Assembly: GCA_025997715.1 (NCBI GenBank)
Contig: BNUY01000005.1
Location: 1-42,132 of the forward strand
DNA length: 42,132 nt
Direction: 5' to 3'
DNA from: Spirochaetia bacterium
Lineage (GTDB): Bacteria > Spirochaetota > Spirochaetia > Treponematales > Breznakiellaceae
Below, piece by piece: positions 40,758-42,132 of the stretch. Each line of letters opens with the position of its first letter. Within the stretch, counting starts at the first letter, position 1. The notes under the pieces were generated by a model. It had not been told where the DNA came from and searched no databases. It worked only from the letters and a program-made list of their open reading frames with translations. The translations under genes were made by a program, and so were the position numbers.

Positions 40758-41723
40758 ATGACGAACCATACCCGGCGGCTGCCGCTTATCGCCCTTTTCC
40801 TTCTGGCTTTTGCCGGTTCTTTAACTGCTCAGACCCCGCAGCCCTTAACTGTTTACGCCATTCGCGGTCCCTCCGGGGTCGGCATGATCCGCCTCTTTGA
40901 AAGCCCCCCGGTTGTGGGCGGGACAACTCTGCGGATGGAAGCCCTCGGCCAGGCGGATTTGATGGCCGCCAAGTTCATTGCCGGGGAAGCCAAGGTAGGG
41001 ATACTCCCCGCCAATATGGCGGCAAAGATAGCCTCAACGGGGAAGCGTATTCAGATTGCCGCGGTTACCGGCACAGGGATGCTGAGCCTCCTCACCGCCG
41101 ACAACGCTATTCGGAGTATCACCGATTTAAGGGGCGCCACCGTGGAAGTTGCCGGCCAGGGGGCCACCCCGGATTATGTGTTCCGGCGCATACTTCTTTC
41201 CAAGGGGCTTAAGGCCGACCGGGATGTCCGGCTTGGCTATGCCTTGACGTATCCCGAGATTGCCCAGTCTCTTATCGCCGGGCGGGTATCCACGGCCTTG
41301 CTGCCGGAACCCTTTGCCACCATGGCTCGTACCGGAAATCCGGCGCTCCGCCAGGTGGGCGATATCCAGGCGGAATGGATCAGTGCAGGCGGGAAGGGTA
41401 ACTTTCCCATGACGGTTCTGGTGGTGGACGCCGATTATGCCAAGGCGGAACCGGCGAATATCCGTGCCGTCCTCAATGCCCTTAAAGCTTCTATAGAATG
41501 GGTGGTTGCCAATCCCCGGGAAGCGGGGGTCCTGGTGGAGAAACACGGCCTGGGCTTGAAGGCTCCGGTGGTGACCGCCGCCATACCCCGCAGTAACTAT
41601 GTGTTTATCCCCGCCGGGGAAGCCCGGCCCAGCCTGGAAGCCCTCTTCGCCGCCTTCCTGCAATTCACCCCCGCTTCTATCGGGGGCAGCCTCCCGGCGG
41701 ATAACTTCTACCTTGGGTTCTAA
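40758..41723 (+). CDS. ABC transporter solute-binding protein (SsuA/NMT1 type)
   Basis: The 321-residue protein has a Sec signal peptide (RRLPLIALFLLAFAGSLTAQ, cleavage after AxA-like LTA; no lipobox Cys) and the two-lobe fold of the NitT/TauT group: GEAKVGILPANMAAKI, SITDLRGATVEVAGQGATPD, and RVSTALLPEPFATMA. Relatives bind taurine, alkanesulfonates, nitrate or thiamin precursors; the ligand here cannot be read from the sequence. I prefer ATG 40758 over the TTG at 40722 because the latter lies in the -35 box and would put a charged extension before the signal peptide. The cognate permease follows. Confidence 0.82.
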   Translation: MTNHTRRLPLIALFLLAFAGSLTAQTPQPLTVYAIRGPSGVGMIRLFESPPVVGGTTLRMEALGQADLMAAKFIAGEAKVGILPANMAAKIASTGKRIQIAAVTGTGMLSLLTADNAIRSITDLRGATVEVAGQGATPDYVFRRILLSKGLKADRDVRLGYALTYPEIAQSLIAGRVSTALLPEPFATMARTGNPALRQVGDIQAEWISAGGKGNFPMTVLVVDADYAKAEPANIRAVLNALKASIEWVVANPREAGVLVEKHGLGLKAPVVTAAIPRSNYVFIPAGEARPSLEALFAAFLQFTPASIGGSLPADNFYLGF

Positions 41724-42132
41724 ATGGAGGCGTGCGCCACTGTGGAGGCGTGCGCCACTCTGGTGGCGCTTGGCCGGCGTTGTTACCTTTCTTGCGGTAT
41801 GGGAAATCGGCGCCCGCATCTCCGGCAGCATTCTTATCTTCCCCGGTCCCGCACCGGTTATCCGTCAATTCATCGCCATGGTTCCAACCGAACGCTTCTT
41901 CCGTGCTTTGGGTGGAAGCCTGCTCCGGGTTTTGTTAGGGATACTATTCTCCGTCCCCCTGGGACTCGCTGTGGGAATCCTTGCGGGGTTGGACAAGCGG
42001 ATACACGCGTTCCTGTCCCCTTTCTTTGCGGTCATTGCCGCCACCCCGGTGATGTCGGTCATCCTCATCGCATTCCTGGTGTTCGGCTCCGAGCGGACCC
42101 CGGTGTTTACCGCCTTTCTCATGGTTTTCCCG
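41713..42132 (+). CDS. ABC transporter permease (SsuC/TauC type), 5' part
   Basis: The frame reads VVTFLAVWEIGARISGSIL, then FPGPAPVIRQFIAM and SLLRVLLGILFSVPLGLAVG, followed by ATPVMSVILIAFLVFG. This is the BPD_transp_1 profile of sulfonate/taurine/nitrate-type permeases. It runs through the window end, so about half is missing. The start is uncertain: no ATG lies in this frame near the beginning. TTG 41713, inside the end of the binding-protein gene, is the best candidate; ATG 41724 is in another frame. The first residues come from an 18-bp tandem repeat (WRRAPL twice). Confidence 0.75.
   Translation, partial: MGSKWRRAPLWRRAPLWWRLAGVVTFLAVWEIGARISGSILIFPGPAPVIRQFIAMVPTERFFRALGGSLLRVLLGILFSVPLGLAVGILAGLDKRIHAFLSPFFAVIAATPVMSVILIAFLVFGSERTPVFTAFLMVFP
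41725..41760 (+). repeat. 18-bp direct tandem repeat at the permease start
   Basis: TGGAGGCGTGCGCCACTG at 41725-41742 is repeated with one change at 41743-41760, and a third degenerate copy begins at 41761. Each unit contains GGCG-TG-CGCC, a small palindrome. Confidence 0.8.

Noticed and set aside
1..42132. CRISPR arrays, rRNA, tRNA, complete insertion sequences or prophage
   Set aside because: I found no regularly spaced direct repeats with spacers, no rRNA or tRNA sequence, and no transposase or phage genes; the tyrosine recombinases are of the housekeeping Xer type.

Overview
The window looks like chromosomal DNA of a Treponema-type spirochete, probably from the moderate-GC clade found in termite guts. 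The reasons are the gene order mraZ-rsmH-ftsL-murF-mraY-ftsW-ftsQ-ftsA-ftsZ ... dprA-topA ... flgB-flgC-fliE-fliF-fliG-fliH-fliI-fliJ, which I recall from Treponema pallidum, and the two large sugar ABC-transport operons. The species is an inference. Every convincing gene is on the + strand except one at 15022-15717.

Region 1 (1-1778) is decayed or intergenic. It holds the 3' end of an unrecognised gene, a truncated M48 peptidase, a beta-rich surface-protein fragment, a scrap of BspA-like leucine-rich repeat, two inverted-repeat structures, a textbook sigma70-type promoter (1439-1467) and a roughly 300-nt leader.

Region 2 (1779-10602) is one long operon for an unidentified carbohydrate: a URO-D/MtaA-family protein, a PIG-L/LmbE deacetylase, a divergent NagB-family protein, a xylose-isomerase-like TIM barrel, two Gfo/Idh/MocA oxidoreductases, two CUT1 permeases and a lipoprotein solute-binding protein. 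A terminator hairpin follows. No ATPase or sugar kinase is encoded. The enzyme set would fit import of an N-acetylated glycoside, deacetylation, and cleavage through an oxidised (3-keto) intermediate; this is a hypothesis.

Region 3 (10664-14913) is a second sugar operon of the ribose/galactose (CUT2) type: permease, double ATPase, periplasmic binding protein and a CBM9-like protein without a signal peptide. It meets the convergent minus-strand gene, a possible PD-(D/E)XK-fold protein, at a 21-bp perfect inverted repeat.

Region 4 (15833-24577) is the division and cell-wall (dcw) cluster. It starts with a promoter and a 10-bp-periodic array of MraZ boxes, and its genes overlap or nearly touch. 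ftsI and murC/D/E/G are absent.

Region 5 (24578-39887) runs on without a strand change: a Xer recombinase, a TPR membrane protein, dprA, topA, a second Xer recombinase, hslV, hslU and the basal-body/export-ATPase flagellar genes. From dprA onward the order nearly copies Bacillus subtilis smf-topA-trmFO-codV-clpQ-clpY-codY-flgB...fliJ, without trmFO and codY. Two 9-nt-periodic hairpin repeats sit at its internal boundaries.

Region 6 (39888-42132) holds a secreted Pro-rich TPR gene whose frame is broken at a run of 12 C (a candidate phase-variable switch), an SsuA/NMT1-type solute-binding protein with a promoter placed for leaderless transcription, and the start of its cognate permease, cut by the window end.
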